Source: Pseudomonas koreensis (GTDB lineage Bacteria > Pseudomonadota > Gammaproteobacteria > Pseudomonadales > Pseudomonadaceae). Taken from it: a DNA stretch of 64,000 nt. The stretch covers positions 2,481,501 to 2,545,500 of the forward strand of contig NZ_JALJWP010000001.1 in assembly GCF_024169245.1 (NCBI RefSeq), read 5' to 3'. Both the position numbers and the translations under genes were made by a program. Shown here piece after piece: positions 55,326-64,000 of this stretch. Under the pieces are notes generated by a model, which did not search any database, was not told where the DNA came from, and saw only the letters and a program-made list of their open reading frames with translations. Positions within the stretch are counted from its first letter, which is position 1. Every line of letters begins with the position of its first letter.

Positions 55326-55356
55326 GTGAATACCTCTACGAAGAGTGACGGGCTGC

Positions 55357-55719
55357 TTACTTCAGAGCGGCCGCGTAGATATCTGGCTTGAAGCCAATCA
55401 GGGTTCGGTCACCGAGATCGAGCACCGGGCGCTTGATCATCGAGGGTTGTGCGAGCATCAGTTCGATGGCTTTCGACTGGTCGAGATCGGCTTTGCGTTC
55501 GTCGTCGAGTTTGCGAAAGGTCGTGCCGGCGCGGTTCAACACGGTTTGCCAGCCGTGCTCGTCGCACCATTGGGTCAGGTGCTCACGGTCAATGCCGGCG
55601 GTCTTGTAATCGTGAAAGTCATAGCTGACAGCGTGTTCATCGAGCCAGGTGCGCGCCTTTTTCATGGTGTCGCAGGCTTTGATGCCGAAAAGGTGCAACG
55701 TTTTACTTGAAACGGCCAA
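55357..55719 (-). CDS. ArsC/Spx-family reductase (YffB-like)
   Basis: 120 residues with TTG as the likely start at 55719 (AAGGGGG about 6 nt upstream); upstream residues do not look like the family and the first ATG would cut into the thioredoxin fold. LHLFGIKACDTMKKARTWLD holds the single N-terminal cysteine; RPVLDLGDRTLIGFKPDIY is the family C-terminus. Members are glutathione-dependent thiol reductases of the arsenate reductase superfamily. It is paired with dapD; a role in lysine synthesis is not implied. Confidence 0.87.
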   Translation of the reverse strand: MAVSSKTLHLFGIKACDTMKKARTWLDEHAVSYDFHDYKTAGIDREHLTQWCDEHGWQTVLNRAGTTFRKLDDERKADLDQSKAIELMLAQPSMIKRPVLDLGDRTLIGFKPDIYAAALK

Positions 55720-55820
55720 GGAATCGCCCCCTTTACAGGTGCTGGAAAAAAATGGTGACGGATTATGCCATGACCGGACGGTTTCGCGGCGCTCACGGTC
55801 AATTTCCAACGCAAAACCCT

Positions 55821-55905
55821 GTAGGAGCTGACGAGTGAAACGAGGCTGCGATCTTCTGATCTTGACCACAGGAATAAAAAGATCGCAGCGTTCCGCAGCT
55901 CCTAC
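55821..55905. repeat. Degenerate family B inverted repeat
   Basis: GTAGGAGCTGACGAGTGAAACG faces CGTTCCGCAGCTCCTAC with the shared GATCTT...AAAAGATC core. The left arm has an insertion relative to the other family B copies. Confidence 0.7.
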
Positions 55906-56010
55906 AGGAGAGTCATGCACAGAGGCTGCGACATAGGTGCAACGGTCAGCCACAGCCTAAGGCGCTAATATGGCAGTTCAACGCTGTCGATCGCCTGAGA
56001 TTTCCGTTTT

Positions 56011-57642
56011 ATGCAAACTGCTTACACCGTCCTGATCCTGCTGATGCTGGTCAGTGTCTCGCGCCTGGTCGGACGGGTCATCCCGCTGCCATTGCCGCTG
56101 GTGCAAATCGCCGCCGGTGCCTTGCTCGCCTGGCCGAACCTGGGCCTGCACGTCGCCCTCGATCCCGAGCTGTTCCTGTTTCTGTTCCTGCCGCCGTTGC
56201 TGTTTTCCGATGGCTGGCGCATGCCCAAACGCGCGCTCTGGCAATTGCGCGGACCGATCCTGACCCTGGCCGTCGGCCTTGTTCTGTTCACCGTGGTCGG
56301 TGCGGGCTATTTCATTCATTGGCTGTTGCCGACGATTCCGCTGCCCGTGGCCTTCGCCCTGGCGGCGGTTCTGTCGCCGACCGACGCCGTAGCCGTTTCA
56401 GCGATTTCGCAGAACCGCTTGCCGACGCCGCTGATGCACATGCTGCAGGGCGAGGCGCTGATGAACGACGCCTCGGGTCTGGTGACGTTCAAGTTCGCCC
56501 TCGCTGCCGCGGTCACGGGGGTGTTCTCGTTGACCAATGCCAGCCTGACGTTCGTCGCGGTGGCGCTGGGTGGTCTGGCCGTTGGCGTTGCGCTGAGCTG
56601 GCTGGTCGGTCGCCTGCGCGCATGGATGATCGCGCGTGGCTGGGACGACCCGGCGACCCACGTGGTGTTCATGTTGCTGCTGCCGTTCGCCGCTTACGTG
56701 TTGGCGGAACGTTTGGGCGCTTCAGGGATTCTTTCGGCGGTGGCGGCGGGGATGATGCAGAGCTGGCTCGATCTGTTGCCACGCCAGACCAGTACACGAT
56801 TGCTCAATCGCAGCGTCTGGTCGCTGCTCGAATTTGCTTTCAACGGCTTGATCTTTTTGCTGCTCGGCCTGCAATTGCCGGACATCATCAAAGCGGTGGT
56901 CAGCCATGAACCGACGTTGTGGCCTACCCTGTTTTACCGTTGCCTGGATGTACTGGCGATTTTCATTGCGCTGGTCCTGCTGCGGTTTGTCTGGGTGCAA
57001 AGCATCTGGCGTTTGTCGGTGTTGTTGCGACGATTGCGCGGCAAGGGTGAGCTGACGCAGGTGCCGACGGCCCGCTCTTGCTGGTTGCTCACGGTGGGCG
57101 GCGTACGCGGGGCGGTGACGCTGGCGGGCGTGATGTCCGTGCCGATGCTGATCGGCGCCGAGGCTTTTCCTGAACGCGACTTGCTGATCTTCATCGCTGC
57201 CGGAGTGATCCTGCTGTCGCTGGTCTCGGCCTGTATTGCGCTGCCCTTGCTGCTGCGTGGTATCGAAAAAAGTCCGGACGACAAGCGTCGCCAGGAAGTG
57301 CGTGATGCCTGGCGCAAGACCGCTGAAGCCGCGATTCATTCACTGGAAACTGAAGAGGTTGTGCCACAGGATGCTGCGCAAGCGGCGCTGGCAGCGGAGC
57401 TCAAGGCACGGATCATGTCCGAATATCGCCATCAACTCGACGTCTTCAATGATTCCGCCGAAGCCCAGGCGCTGGCGTTCCAGATGGATCTGCTTGAGCG
57501 GCGCTTGCGGTTGAAAGCGCTAAGGGCGCAGCGTCTCGAGCTTTACAGCCTGAGCCGTCAGCACCAGATCGGCGATGACGTGTTGCGAGAAGTGCTCGGG
57601 GAACTGGATTTGAGCGAGGCGAATCTGGGGCAGGTCAAATAG
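56011..57642 (+). CDS. CPA1-type Na+/H+ antiporter
   Basis: 543 residues. About 12 membrane segments in the first 410 residues with the CPA1 motifs AAVLSPTDAVAVSAISQNRL and QGEALMNDASGLVTFKFALA, where the paired Asp residues bind cations. The C-terminal ~130 residues are cytoplasmic, charged and helical (regulatory tail). It exchanges Na+ (or K+) for protons at the inner membrane. Weak SD. It is convergent with dapC, separated by a strong hairpin. Confidence 0.92.
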   Translation: MQTAYTVLILLMLVSVSRLVGRVIPLPLPLVQIAAGALLAWPNLGLHVALDPELFLFLFLPPLLFSDGWRMPKRALWQLRGPILTLAVGLVLFTVVGAGYFIHWLLPTIPLPVAFALAAVLSPTDAVAVSAISQNRLPTPLMHMLQGEALMNDASGLVTFKFALAAAVTGVFSLTNASLTFVAVALGGLAVGVALSWLVGRLRAWMIARGWDDPATHVVFMLLLPFAAYVLAERLGASGILSAVAAGMMQSWLDLLPRQTSTRLLNRSVWSLLEFAFNGLIFLLLGLQLPDIIKAVVSHEPTLWPTLFYRCLDVLAIFIALVLLRFVWVQSIWRLSVLLRRLRGKGELTQVPTARSCWLLTVGGVRGAVTLAGVMSVPMLIGAEAFPERDLLIFIAAGVILLSLVSACIALPLLLRGIEKSPDDKRRQEVRDAWRKTAEAAIHSLETEEVVPQDAAQAALAAELKARIMSEYRHQLDVFNDSAEAQALAFQMDLLERRLRLKALRAQRLELYSLSRQHQIGDDVLREVLGELDLSEANLGQVK

Positions 57643-57648
57643 CCGTTT

Positions 57649-57683
57649 GAACGCTTGCAGCAGGGCCGCTGCTGCAAGCGTTC
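57649..57683. terminator. Strong hairpin between convergent genes
   Basis: Perfect 15-bp arms GAACGCTTGCAGCAG / CTGCTGCAAGCGTTC with a 5-nt loop. It lies between the antiporter stop and the dapC stop. T-tracts are short, so it may be a weak or Rho-assisted bidirectional terminator. Confidence 0.6.
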
Positions 57684-57688
57684 GCTGA

Positions 57689-58888
57689 TCACTGCTGTCG
57701 GGTGATGAAGTCGCGAATTCGTTCGGCGGCCTCAACGCATTCAGCCAGCGGCGCAACCAATGCCATGCGCACACGGCCGGCGCCAGGATTGACGCCATCG
57801 ACGTCGCGAGACAGATACGAGCCCGGCACCACGGTCACGTGCTCCTGCTCGAACAGATCCCGGCAGAACGCCGCGTCATCGCCTTTTACATTCGGCCACA
57901 GATAGAAGCTGCCATCCGGGCGCTGCACGTCCAGCACCGGGCTGAGGATCTCCAGCACCGCATCGAACTTCTCGCGATACAGCGCGCGGTTGGCGCGCAC
58001 GTGCTCTTCGTCATTCCATGCAGCGACGCTGGCCAGTTGGGTTTGCACCGGCATCGCGCAACCGTGGTAGGTGCGATAAAGCAGGAAGCCTTTGAGGATG
58101 TCGGCATCGCCGGCAACGAAGCCTGAACGCAGGCCCGGCAGGTTGGAGCGCTTGGACAGGCTATGGAAGACCACGCAGCGCTTGAAGTCGTTGCGGCCCA
58201 GTTCAACGCAGGCGCTGAGCAGGCCCGGCGGCGGGGTTTGCTCGTCGAAGTACAGTTCGCTGTAGCACTCGTCGGCGGCAATCACGAAGTCGTACTGATC
58301 GGCGAGGGCGATCAGCTTCTTCAGGGTTTCCACCGGAATCAGTGCGCCGGTCGGGTTGCCGGGCGAGCACAGGAACAGGATCTGGCAGCGCTTCCAGATG
58401 TCTGGCGAAACGGCATCGAAGTCCGGGTTGAAGCCGTTTTCATCAAGGCACGGCAGATAGTGCGGTTTGGCCCCGGCGAGAAACGCCGCGCCTTCGTAGA
58501 TCTGATAAAACGGGTTGGGGCTGACCACCAGCGCATCGTCGCCACGGTTGACCACGGTCTGGGTGAAGGCGAACAGCGCTTCACGTGTGCCGTTGACCGG
58601 CAGCACATTGCGCGCTGGATCGATCCAGCCGCTCGGCACGCCGAAACGTCGCTCGCACCAGCCGGCGATGGCTTCGCGCAGGGCCGGGATGCCGAGGGTG
58701 GTCGGGTACACCGCCATCTGATCCAGATTGTTCGCCAGGGCTTCGGCGACAAAACCCGGCGAACGGTGTTTCGGCTCGCCGATCGACAGGGCGATCGGGC
58801 GTTTGTCCGGGTTCGGCGTGACGCTGCCGAGCAGGGCGCGGAGCTTTTCGAACGGGTAAGGCTGGAGCTGGTTCAGAGCGTTGTTCAT
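57689..58888 (-). CDS. dapC: Succinyldiaminopimelate transaminase
   Basis: 399 residues from ATG 58888 (GAGG 5 nt upstream); the frame runs upstream into a REPIN. Class I/II aminotransferase: VLPVNGTREALFAFTQTVV, LCSPGNPTGALIPVETL, PLP lysine in FHSLSKRSNLPGLRSGF, and the substrate-binding arginine in GAGRVRMALV. It makes N-succinyl-diaminopimelate, the step between DapD and DapE. Confidence 0.95.
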   Translation of the reverse strand: MNNALNQLQPYPFEKLRALLGSVTPNPDKRPIALSIGEPKHRSPGFVAEALANNLDQMAVYPTTLGIPALREAIAGWCERRFGVPSGWIDPARNVLPVNGTREALFAFTQTVVNRGDDALVVSPNPFYQIYEGAAFLAGAKPHYLPCLDENGFNPDFDAVSPDIWKRCQILFLCSPGNPTGALIPVETLKKLIALADQYDFVIAADECYSELYFDEQTPPPGLLSACVELGRNDFKRCVVFHSLSKRSNLPGLRSGFVAGDADILKGFLLYRTYHGCAMPVQTQLASVAAWNDEEHVRANRALYREKFDAVLEILSPVLDVQRPDGSFYLWPNVKGDDAAFCRDLFEQEHVTVVPGSYLSRDVDGVNPGAGRVRMALVAPLAECVEAAERIRDFITRQQ

Positions 58889-58944
58889 GGGGGCCTCGGT
58901 CAATGTCGGATGGCCAGGCGCAATATCAGGCTGGAACGAGCCCT

Positions 58945-59029
58945 GTGGGAGCGAGCCTGCTCGCGAAGAGGGTGGTCCATCCAACATTGGTGTGCTGAAT
59001 GACCGCTTCGCGAGCAGGCTCGCTCCCAC
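58945..59029. repeat. REPIN
   Basis: GTGGGAGCGAGCCTGCTCGC and its inverse, in the glnD-dapC gap. Confidence 0.85.
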
Positions 59030-59089
59030 AGGGTTTCATTGTCAGGCTGTCATTGGCGCTGGTCGCTCCGACAGGGAAAATTCATTGAT

Positions 59090-61792
59090 TCAAATACTGA
59101 TCCGCGAAAGCTTGATATCCGGTTCCTGATTGACGCTCAGCTGCTCGACGATCGCATCCTGCAAGCGGCTGCACAGCAGCGGATCGGACAGCGGCTGGTT
59201 GTGCGCGTCGGTGATGAAGAACACGTCTTCCACGCGCTCGCCCAGGGTCGCAATCTTGGCGTTCTGCAGCGACAGATCGAACTCGAGGAAAATCCCCCCG
59301 ACTCGCGCCAGCAGGCCCGGCCGGTCGGGGGCCGTCAGTTCCAGCACGGTCACCGGACGCTGGGCGTCGTTGTGGATCGTCACTTGCGGCGCAAAGGCGA
59401 AATGCTTGAGCTGGCGCGGCACGCGGCGCTGGATGATCGTCGGGTAATCGTCCGGGTTGCGCAGGGCCTCGGTGAGGCCTTCACGGATCTGCTTGATCCG
59501 CGCCGGGTTGTCGCCGATCGATTCGCCCTCGTTGTCGAGCACGATGTAGGTGTCGAGGGTGAACTGGCTGCTCGAGGTGATCACCCGGGCGTCGTGAATG
59601 TTCAGGTTGAGCTGGTCCATCGCCGCTACGGTCACGGCGAAGAAGTCGTGCTGGTCCGGGGCATAAATGAAGATTTGCGTGCCGCCCTCGAACTCGCGCT
59701 GGGTGGTTTCCTTGATCAGCACCAGCGGCCCGCCATCCACCGGTTGCTGCAGGATCGCATCGCTATGCCAGGCGACGTCACCGGCGGTGTGGCGCAGGAA
59801 ATAGTCATCGCCCAGTTGCGCCCACAGTTGCTCGACATCGTCCGGGTCGGTGCCGCCGCGCACCAGAATATCCAGCGCGGCGCTTTGCGTCTGGCGGATC
59901 TGCTCTTCGCGATCCACCGGATTTTCCAGACCCCGGCGCAGGGCTCGTTTGGTCTCGGTGTAGAGCTGGCGCAACAGGCTGGCGCGCCATGAATTCCACA
60001 GTGTCGGGTTGGTCGCGTTGATGTCGGCCACGGTCAGCACATAGAGGTAGTCGAGGCGGGTTTCGTCGCCGACCGCCTGGGCGAAATCGTGGATCACCTG
60101 CGGGTCGGACAGATCCTTGCGCTGTGCAGTGGTCGACATCACCAGGTGGTTCTGCACCAGCCAGACGATCAGGCGGCTGTCCCACACCGGCAACTGGTGG
60201 CGCTGGCAGAACGCTTCGGCATCGACCGCGCCGATCTCCGAGTGATCGCCGTGTCGACCCTTGCCGATGTCGTGGTACAGGCCGGCCATGTAGATCAGTT
60301 CGGGCTTGGGCAACTTGGCCATAAGCTTGGCGGCCAGCGGAAATTTCTCCGAGACCTGGGTGTACTGCAGTTTGCGCAGGTGCTTGATCAGATTCAGCGT
60401 GTGCGCATCGACCGTATAAATGTGGAACAGGTCATGCTGCATTTGCCCGACGATAAAGCCGAATTCCGGCAGATAACGGCCGAGAATGCCGTAACGGTTC
60501 ATCCGTCGCAGATTGCGGTGGATGCCGATCTTGCACTTGAACAGCTCGATGAACAGGCTGGTGTTGCGGATATCGTTGCGGAAGTTGTCGTCGATCAGGT
60601 GACGATGTTCACGCAGCAGACGAATCGTGTCGGCGCGCACGCCTTTGATTTCCGGCTGCTGGGCCATCAGCACGAAAATCTCCAGCATGGCGAACGGCGT
60701 GCGGCGGAACACGTTGTCGTTACGCGCTTCGATGTAACCGTCGTGCAACTGGAAGCGTGAGTTGATCGGTTGCGGCGGTGCTTCATCTTCCGGGGCGAGG
60801 ATGACTTCCTCGAAATGCTGAATGATCAGGTCGCTGAGTTGGGCGATGCTCATCACTGTGCGGAAGTACTGCTGCATGAAGTTTTCGACGGCCTGTTTGG
60901 CGTCGTCACCTTCGAAACCGAGCAGGCCGGCAATGGTGCGCTGGTGATCGAACAGCAAACGGTCTTCCGAGCGCCCGGCGAGCATGTGCAAGGCATAACG
61001 CACCTTCCAGAGGAATTCCTGGGAGGAGGCGAGCAGGGCGTTTTCGCTCTCGACCAGAAAGCCTTCGCCAGCGAGGGCGCGCAGGTTCAAAGTACCGTAC
61101 TGACGGCGGGCCACCCACAGAATTGTCTGAATATCGCGCAGGCCGCCGGGCGAACCTTTGACGTTGGGTTCGAGGTTGTACTCGGTGTCGTTGTATTTGT
61201 GGTGACGGGCCTTTTGCTCGGCACGCTTGGCCAGGAAGAACTCCTTGGCCGGCCACATGTGTGCGGTACTGGTCACCTCGATCATGCGCTGGCGCAGACG
61301 CTCGGGGCCGCAGATGGTGCGGCTTTCCATCAGGTTGGTGACCACGGTCAGGTCGGCGCGGGCCTCTTCGGCACACTCGTCGACCGAGCGTACGCTCTGG
61401 CCGACTTCCAGACCGATGTCCCACAGCAGCGTGAGAAAACGCTCGATGGAATCGCGAAAAACTTCGTGGTCAGCGCTGTCGAGCAGGATCAGCAAATCAA
61501 TGTCGGAATAGGGATGCAGCTCGCCGCGACCATAACCGCCTACCGCCACCAGAGCGATATCGGCGTCTTCGCTCCAGTTGAACTGCTCCCAAGCCTTTTG
61601 CAGGATGTTGTCGACAAACCAGGCGCGGTCCTCGATCAGGCGGCGGATGTCGCGCCCATTGCGAAAACGCGTGTCGAGGACCTCGCGGGCCTGGCGGATC
61701 GCCTTCTTGAACGCCGCGATGGGACTCGCTTTGAGGGCCAGTTCAGCCTGGAACTGGCCGCGGTCGAAGAGTTCGGGATCCACCTGCGGCAT
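59090..61792 (-). CDS. glnD: Bifunctional PII uridylyltransferase/uridylyl-removing enzyme
   Basis: 900 residues. Nucleotidyltransferase domain with [19 protein letters not shown], GlnD linker ([20 protein letters not shown]), HD hydrolase domain ([17 protein letters not shown]) and two C-terminal ACT domains (about 700 and 810) that sense glutamine. It uridylylates or deuridylylates PII, setting nitrogen status. The start at 61792 has AAGGAAAG about 8 nt upstream. It is downstream of map in the same direction. Confidence 0.97.
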   Translation of the reverse strand: MPQVDPELFDRGQFQAELALKASPIAAFKKAIRQAREVLDTRFRNGRDIRRLIEDRAWFVDNILQKAWEQFNWSEDADIALVAVGGYGRGELHPYSDIDLLILLDSADHEVFRDSIERFLTLLWDIGLEVGQSVRSVDECAEEARADLTVVTNLMESRTICGPERLRQRMIEVTSTAHMWPAKEFFLAKRAEQKARHHKYNDTEYNLEPNVKGSPGGLRDIQTILWVARRQYGTLNLRALAGEGFLVESENALLASSQEFLWKVRYALHMLAGRSEDRLLFDHQRTIAGLLGFEGDDAKQAVENFMQQYFRTVMSIAQLSDLIIQHFEEVILAPEDEAPPQPINSRFQLHDGYIEARNDNVFRRTPFAMLEIFVLMAQQPEIKGVRADTIRLLREHRHLIDDNFRNDIRNTSLFIELFKCKIGIHRNLRRMNRYGILGRYLPEFGFIVGQMQHDLFHIYTVDAHTLNLIKHLRKLQYTQVSEKFPLAAKLMAKLPKPELIYMAGLYHDIGKGRHGDHSEIGAVDAEAFCQRHQLPVWDSRLIVWLVQNHLVMSTTAQRKDLSDPQVIHDFAQAVGDETRLDYLYVLTVADINATNPTLWNSWRASLLRQLYTETKRALRRGLENPVDREEQIRQTQSAALDILVRGGTDPDDVEQLWAQLGDDYFLRHTAGDVAWHSDAILQQPVDGGPLVLIKETTQREFEGGTQIFIYAPDQHDFFAVTVAAMDQLNLNIHDARVITSSSQFTLDTYIVLDNEGESIGDNPARIKQIREGLTEALRNPDDYPTIIQRRVPRQLKHFAFAPQVTIHNDAQRPVTVLELTAPDRPGLLARVGGIFLEFDLSLQNAKIATLGERVEDVFFITDAHNQPLSDPLLCSRLQDAIVEQLSVNQEPDIKLSRISI

Positions 61793-61832
61793 CGATTGGC
61801 TTTCCTTCTATAGGCTGGGAGCGTTTTGTGAA

Positions 61833-62615
61833 TCAGGCCGAGACGCGCGGGATGGTGTCATCGCTGCGCAAAGTGAAGATCTCGTAGCCGGTATCGGTGA
61901 CCAGCAGCGTGTGTTCCCACTGGGCCGAGAGCTTGCGGTCCTTGGTGATTGCAGTCCAGCCGTCGCCCAGTACCTTGGTGTCGGCCTTGCCCTGGTTGAT
62001 CATCGGCTCGATGGTGAAGGTCATGCCGGCCTTCAGTTCCATGCCGGTGCCGGCGCGACCGTAGTGCAGGATCTGCGGTTCTTCGTGGAAGACCTTGCCG
62101 ATACCGTGGCCGCAGAACTCGCGCACCACCGAGAAACCATTCTTTTCTGCATGCTTCTGGATCACTTCACCGATGTCACCGAGGCGGCAGCCGGGCTTGA
62201 CGATCTCGATGGCCTTGTACATGCATTCCTGGGTGACTTGCGACAGGCGCTCGGCCCAGACCGGTACTTCGCCGACGTGGAACATGCGGCTGGTGTCGCC
62301 GTGGTAGCCGTCTTTGATCACGGTAACGTCAATGTTCAGGGTGTCGCCGTTTTTCAGCGGCTTGTCATTCGGGATGCCGTGACAGACCACATGGTTGATC
62401 GACGTGCAAATCGACTTCGGGTAACCCTTGTAGTTGAGCGGGGCAGGGATGGCTTGCTGCACATTGACGATGTAATCGTGGCAGATCTGATTGAGCTGAT
62501 CGGTGGTCACGCCCGGTTTGACATGTTCGGCAATCATTTCCAGCACATCGGCGGCCAGTTTGCCGGCGACACGCATGCCAGCGATGTCCTCGGGGGTTTT
62601 GAGGTTGACGGTCAT
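61833..62615 (-). CDS. map: Methionine aminopeptidase, type I
   Basis: 260 residues. Metal-binding residues lie in TLNIDVTVIKDGYHGDTSRM (two Asp), GHGIGKVFHEEPQIL (His) and the C-terminal FTIEPM and WEHTLLV (Glu). It removes N-terminal methionine co-translationally. It is divergent from rpsB and upstream of glnD, a conserved arrangement. Confidence 0.97.
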   Translation of the reverse strand: MTVNLKTPEDIAGMRVAGKLAADVLEMIAEHVKPGVTTDQLNQICHDYIVNVQQAIPAPLNYKGYPKSICTSINHVVCHGIPNDKPLKNGDTLNIDVTVIKDGYHGDTSRMFHVGEVPVWAERLSQVTQECMYKAIEIVKPGCRLGDIGEVIQKHAEKNGFSVVREFCGHGIGKVFHEEPQILHYGRAGTGMELKAGMTFTIEPMINQGKADTKVLGDGWTAITKDRKLSAQWEHTLLVTDTGYEIFTLRSDDTIPRVSA

Positions 62616-62841
62616 ACAGGCTCTCTCTGCGCTCGGCGGCGCTTACGGATACGAAACGGGTGGCAGGTGTATATTTGCGACCCTGAAAAACGCGATTCTA
62701 CCAGACGGGAGGCGCAAATCCGCGCCTGCATGTCTGGCTTCTCTCTATACAATGGAGTCCGTCAGGCCGATTCCAAGGGGGCCGCGCCCATGTCGCGGGT
62801 GCGAATACAGATTCCGGGTTCCGTTTCTGCGCACCCTGTGG

Positions 62842-62987
62842 TATAAAATGCGCCGCTTTCCGGGGATGCCCCGAAAAGCTTAAATCCACACACGTGTCGA
62901 CACGATGACCTGGGTGCCTTGGGCTTTATGCCTCTGGTTGGTCATTGGGATACGTGGAGGCCAAACCCGACTTATCAAGGAACTATC
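62842..62987 (+). ncRNA. rpsB leader region (candidate S2-responsive leader)
   Basis: A TATAAA -10-like element at 62842 is followed by a GC-rich hairpin (TCCGGGGATGCCCCGAAAAGC) and a long untranslated leader before the rpsB ATG. The map-rpsB gap is where the t44/rpsB leader RNA is found in gamma-proteobacteria. I infer the element from position and leader length; the fold was not computed. Confidence 0.4.
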
Positions 62988-63725
62988 ATGTCCCAAGTCA
63001 ACATGCGCGATATGCTGAAGGCCGGTGTGCACTTCGGTCACCAAACCCGTTACTGGAATCCGAAAATGGGCAAGTACATTTTCGGCGCGCGTAACAAGAT
63101 TCACATCATCAACCTTGAAAAAACCCTGCCAATGTTCAACGAAGCTCTGACTTTCGTAGAGCGTCTGGCCCAGGGCAAAAACAAGATTCTGTTCGTCGGC
63201 ACCAAGCGTTCCGCTGGCAAGATCGTTGCTGAAGAAGCAGCACGTTGCGGTTCGCCGTACGTCGATCACCGCTGGTTGGGCGGCATGCTGACCAACTTCA
63301 AGACCATTCGTGCTTCCATCAAGCGTCTGCGTGACCTTGAAGTCCAAGCCGAAGACGGTACTTTCGCCAAGCTGACCAAGAAAGAAGCGCTGATGCGCTC
63401 CCGTGATCTTGAGAAGCTGGATCGTTCGCTGGGCGGCATCAAGGACATGGGCGGTCTGCCAGACGCACTGTTCGTGATCGACGTTGACCACGAGCGCATC
63501 GCGATCACCGAAGCCAACAAGCTGGGCATCCCGGTCATCGGCGTTGTCGATACCAACAGCAGCCCGGAAGGCGTTGACTACATCATCCCAGGCAACGATG
63601 ACGCCATCCGCGCTATCCAGCTGTACATGGGTTCGATGGCTGACGCAGTGATCCGTGGTCGCAACAATGTTGCTGGCGGTACTGTTGAATTCGCAGCTGA
63701 AGAAACTCAGGCTGCAGCTGAGTAA
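62988..63725 (+). CDS. rpsB: 30S ribosomal protein S2
   Basis: 245 residues from ATG 62988 (AAGGAA 7 nt upstream). [58 protein letters not shown] and [19 protein letters not shown] are S2 signatures. It is followed by a strong terminator/attenuator and then tsf, the classic rpsB-tsf operon. Confidence 0.98.
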   Translation: MSQVNMRDMLKAGVHFGHQTRYWNPKMGKYIFGARNKIHIINLEKTLPMFNEALTFVERLAQGKNKILFVGTKRSAGKIVAEEAARCGSPYVDHRWLGGMLTNFKTIRASIKRLRDLEVQAEDGTFAKLTKKEALMRSRDLEKLDRSLGGIKDMGGLPDALFVIDVDHERIAITEANKLGIPVIGVVDTNSSPEGVDYIIPGNDDAIRAIQLYMGSMADAVIRGRNNVAGGTVEFAAEETQAAAE

Positions 63726-63754
63726 TCGACGCCCCTGGCGTTGACTCAGTAAGC

Positions 63755-63779
63755 AAAAAGGGGGCTTGGCCCCCTTTTT
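63755..63779 (+). terminator. Hairpin between rpsB and tsf
   Basis: AAAAAGGGGG-CTTGG-CCCCCTTTTT (palindromic stem with T-run) 29 nt after the rpsB stop; it probably reduces read-through into tsf. Confidence 0.8.
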
Positions 63780-63916
63780 GCCACCTCGAAAACCATTTGT
63801 CGGCGCCCACGTCCGTATTTGTCATGTGCGGCAGCCAACATGGGTGGTTCGGGAAGAATTGAACGCCCGTTCGATCGGGTGGAATGGTTGAAAACCTATC
63901 CAAGAGGAATTTGAAA

Positions 63917-64000
63917 ATGGCAGCAATTACTGCAGCGTTGGTCAAAGAACTGCGCGAGCGTACCGGCGAGGGCATGATGGATTGCAAGAAAGCCCTGGAA
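63917..64000 (+). CDS. tsf: Elongation factor Ts (5' part only)
   Basis: The first 28 codons are in the window: [20 protein letters not shown] and MDCKKALE, the unmistakable EF-Ts start. AGAGGA lies 8 nt upstream of the ATG. The rest lies beyond the window edge. Confidence 0.95.
   Translation, partial: MAAITAALVKELRERTGEGMMDCKKALE

Overview
The window is a high-GC chromosomal segment from a fluorescent pseudomonad, most likely the Pseudomonas fluorescens group. Three things support this. Protein sequences throughout are Pseudomonas-like. Gene order follows the P. aeruginosa PA3673-PA3708 neighbourhood over much of its length (wsp operon, prfB, lysS, tetR, DUF1704 protein, lptF, ppc, adk, tsaB, rsmJ, mexLJK, plsB). 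The intergenic DNA is littered with the REP/REPIN hairpins typical of this group. I see no insertion sequence, integrase, CRISPR array, rRNA or tRNA.

Layout. Positions 1-7.8 kb (minus strand) hold a type VI secretion effector module: hcp, vgrG, a DUF4123 adaptor and a very large rhs gene cut by the window edge before its toxin tip. A -24/-12 (sigma-54-like) promoter and helically phased palindromes lie upstream of hcp. From 8.5 to 17.0 kb lies the complete wspABCDEFR chemosensory/diguanylate cyclase operon, with 1-4 nt overlaps from wspA to wspF. From 17.2 to 30.3 kb come prfB (with its programmed frameshift), lysS, a TetR regulator, a DUF1704 putative metallopeptidase, a lipoprotein hydrolase, the DUF4398 lipoprotein/lptF pair behind a candidate AlgU promoter, ppc, adk and tsaB.

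From 30.5 to 46.1 kb lie small conserved genes (DUF72, an isocitrate-lyase-family enzyme, an extensin-like protein, a protein with a duplicated proline-rich motif), rsmJ, a mexL-mexJK-type efflux locus, a Fic protein, DUF4197 and YbaY proteins, plsB and a cold-shock gene. From 46.2 to 64 kb lie rlmA, dapE, an NdvB-like GH17-GT2 glucan synthase, the Csd sulfur-transfer genes (csdA, csdE, tcdA), the lysine-pathway genes dapD and dapC with a YffB-like ArsC-family gene and a Na+/H+ antiporter, then glnD, map, rpsB and the start of tsf.

Functionally, most of the segment is core housekeeping: translation, lysine/peptidoglycan precursor synthesis, nitrogen signalling and phospholipid synthesis. It is interleaved with surface and competition functions: T6SS, Wsp c-di-GMP signalling, glucan synthesis and efflux. 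The least explained parts are the hcp upstream palindromes, the truncated rhs effector tip, the duplicated-motif protein at 33.3-33.9 kb, and the structured repeat region at 39.9-40.4 kb.
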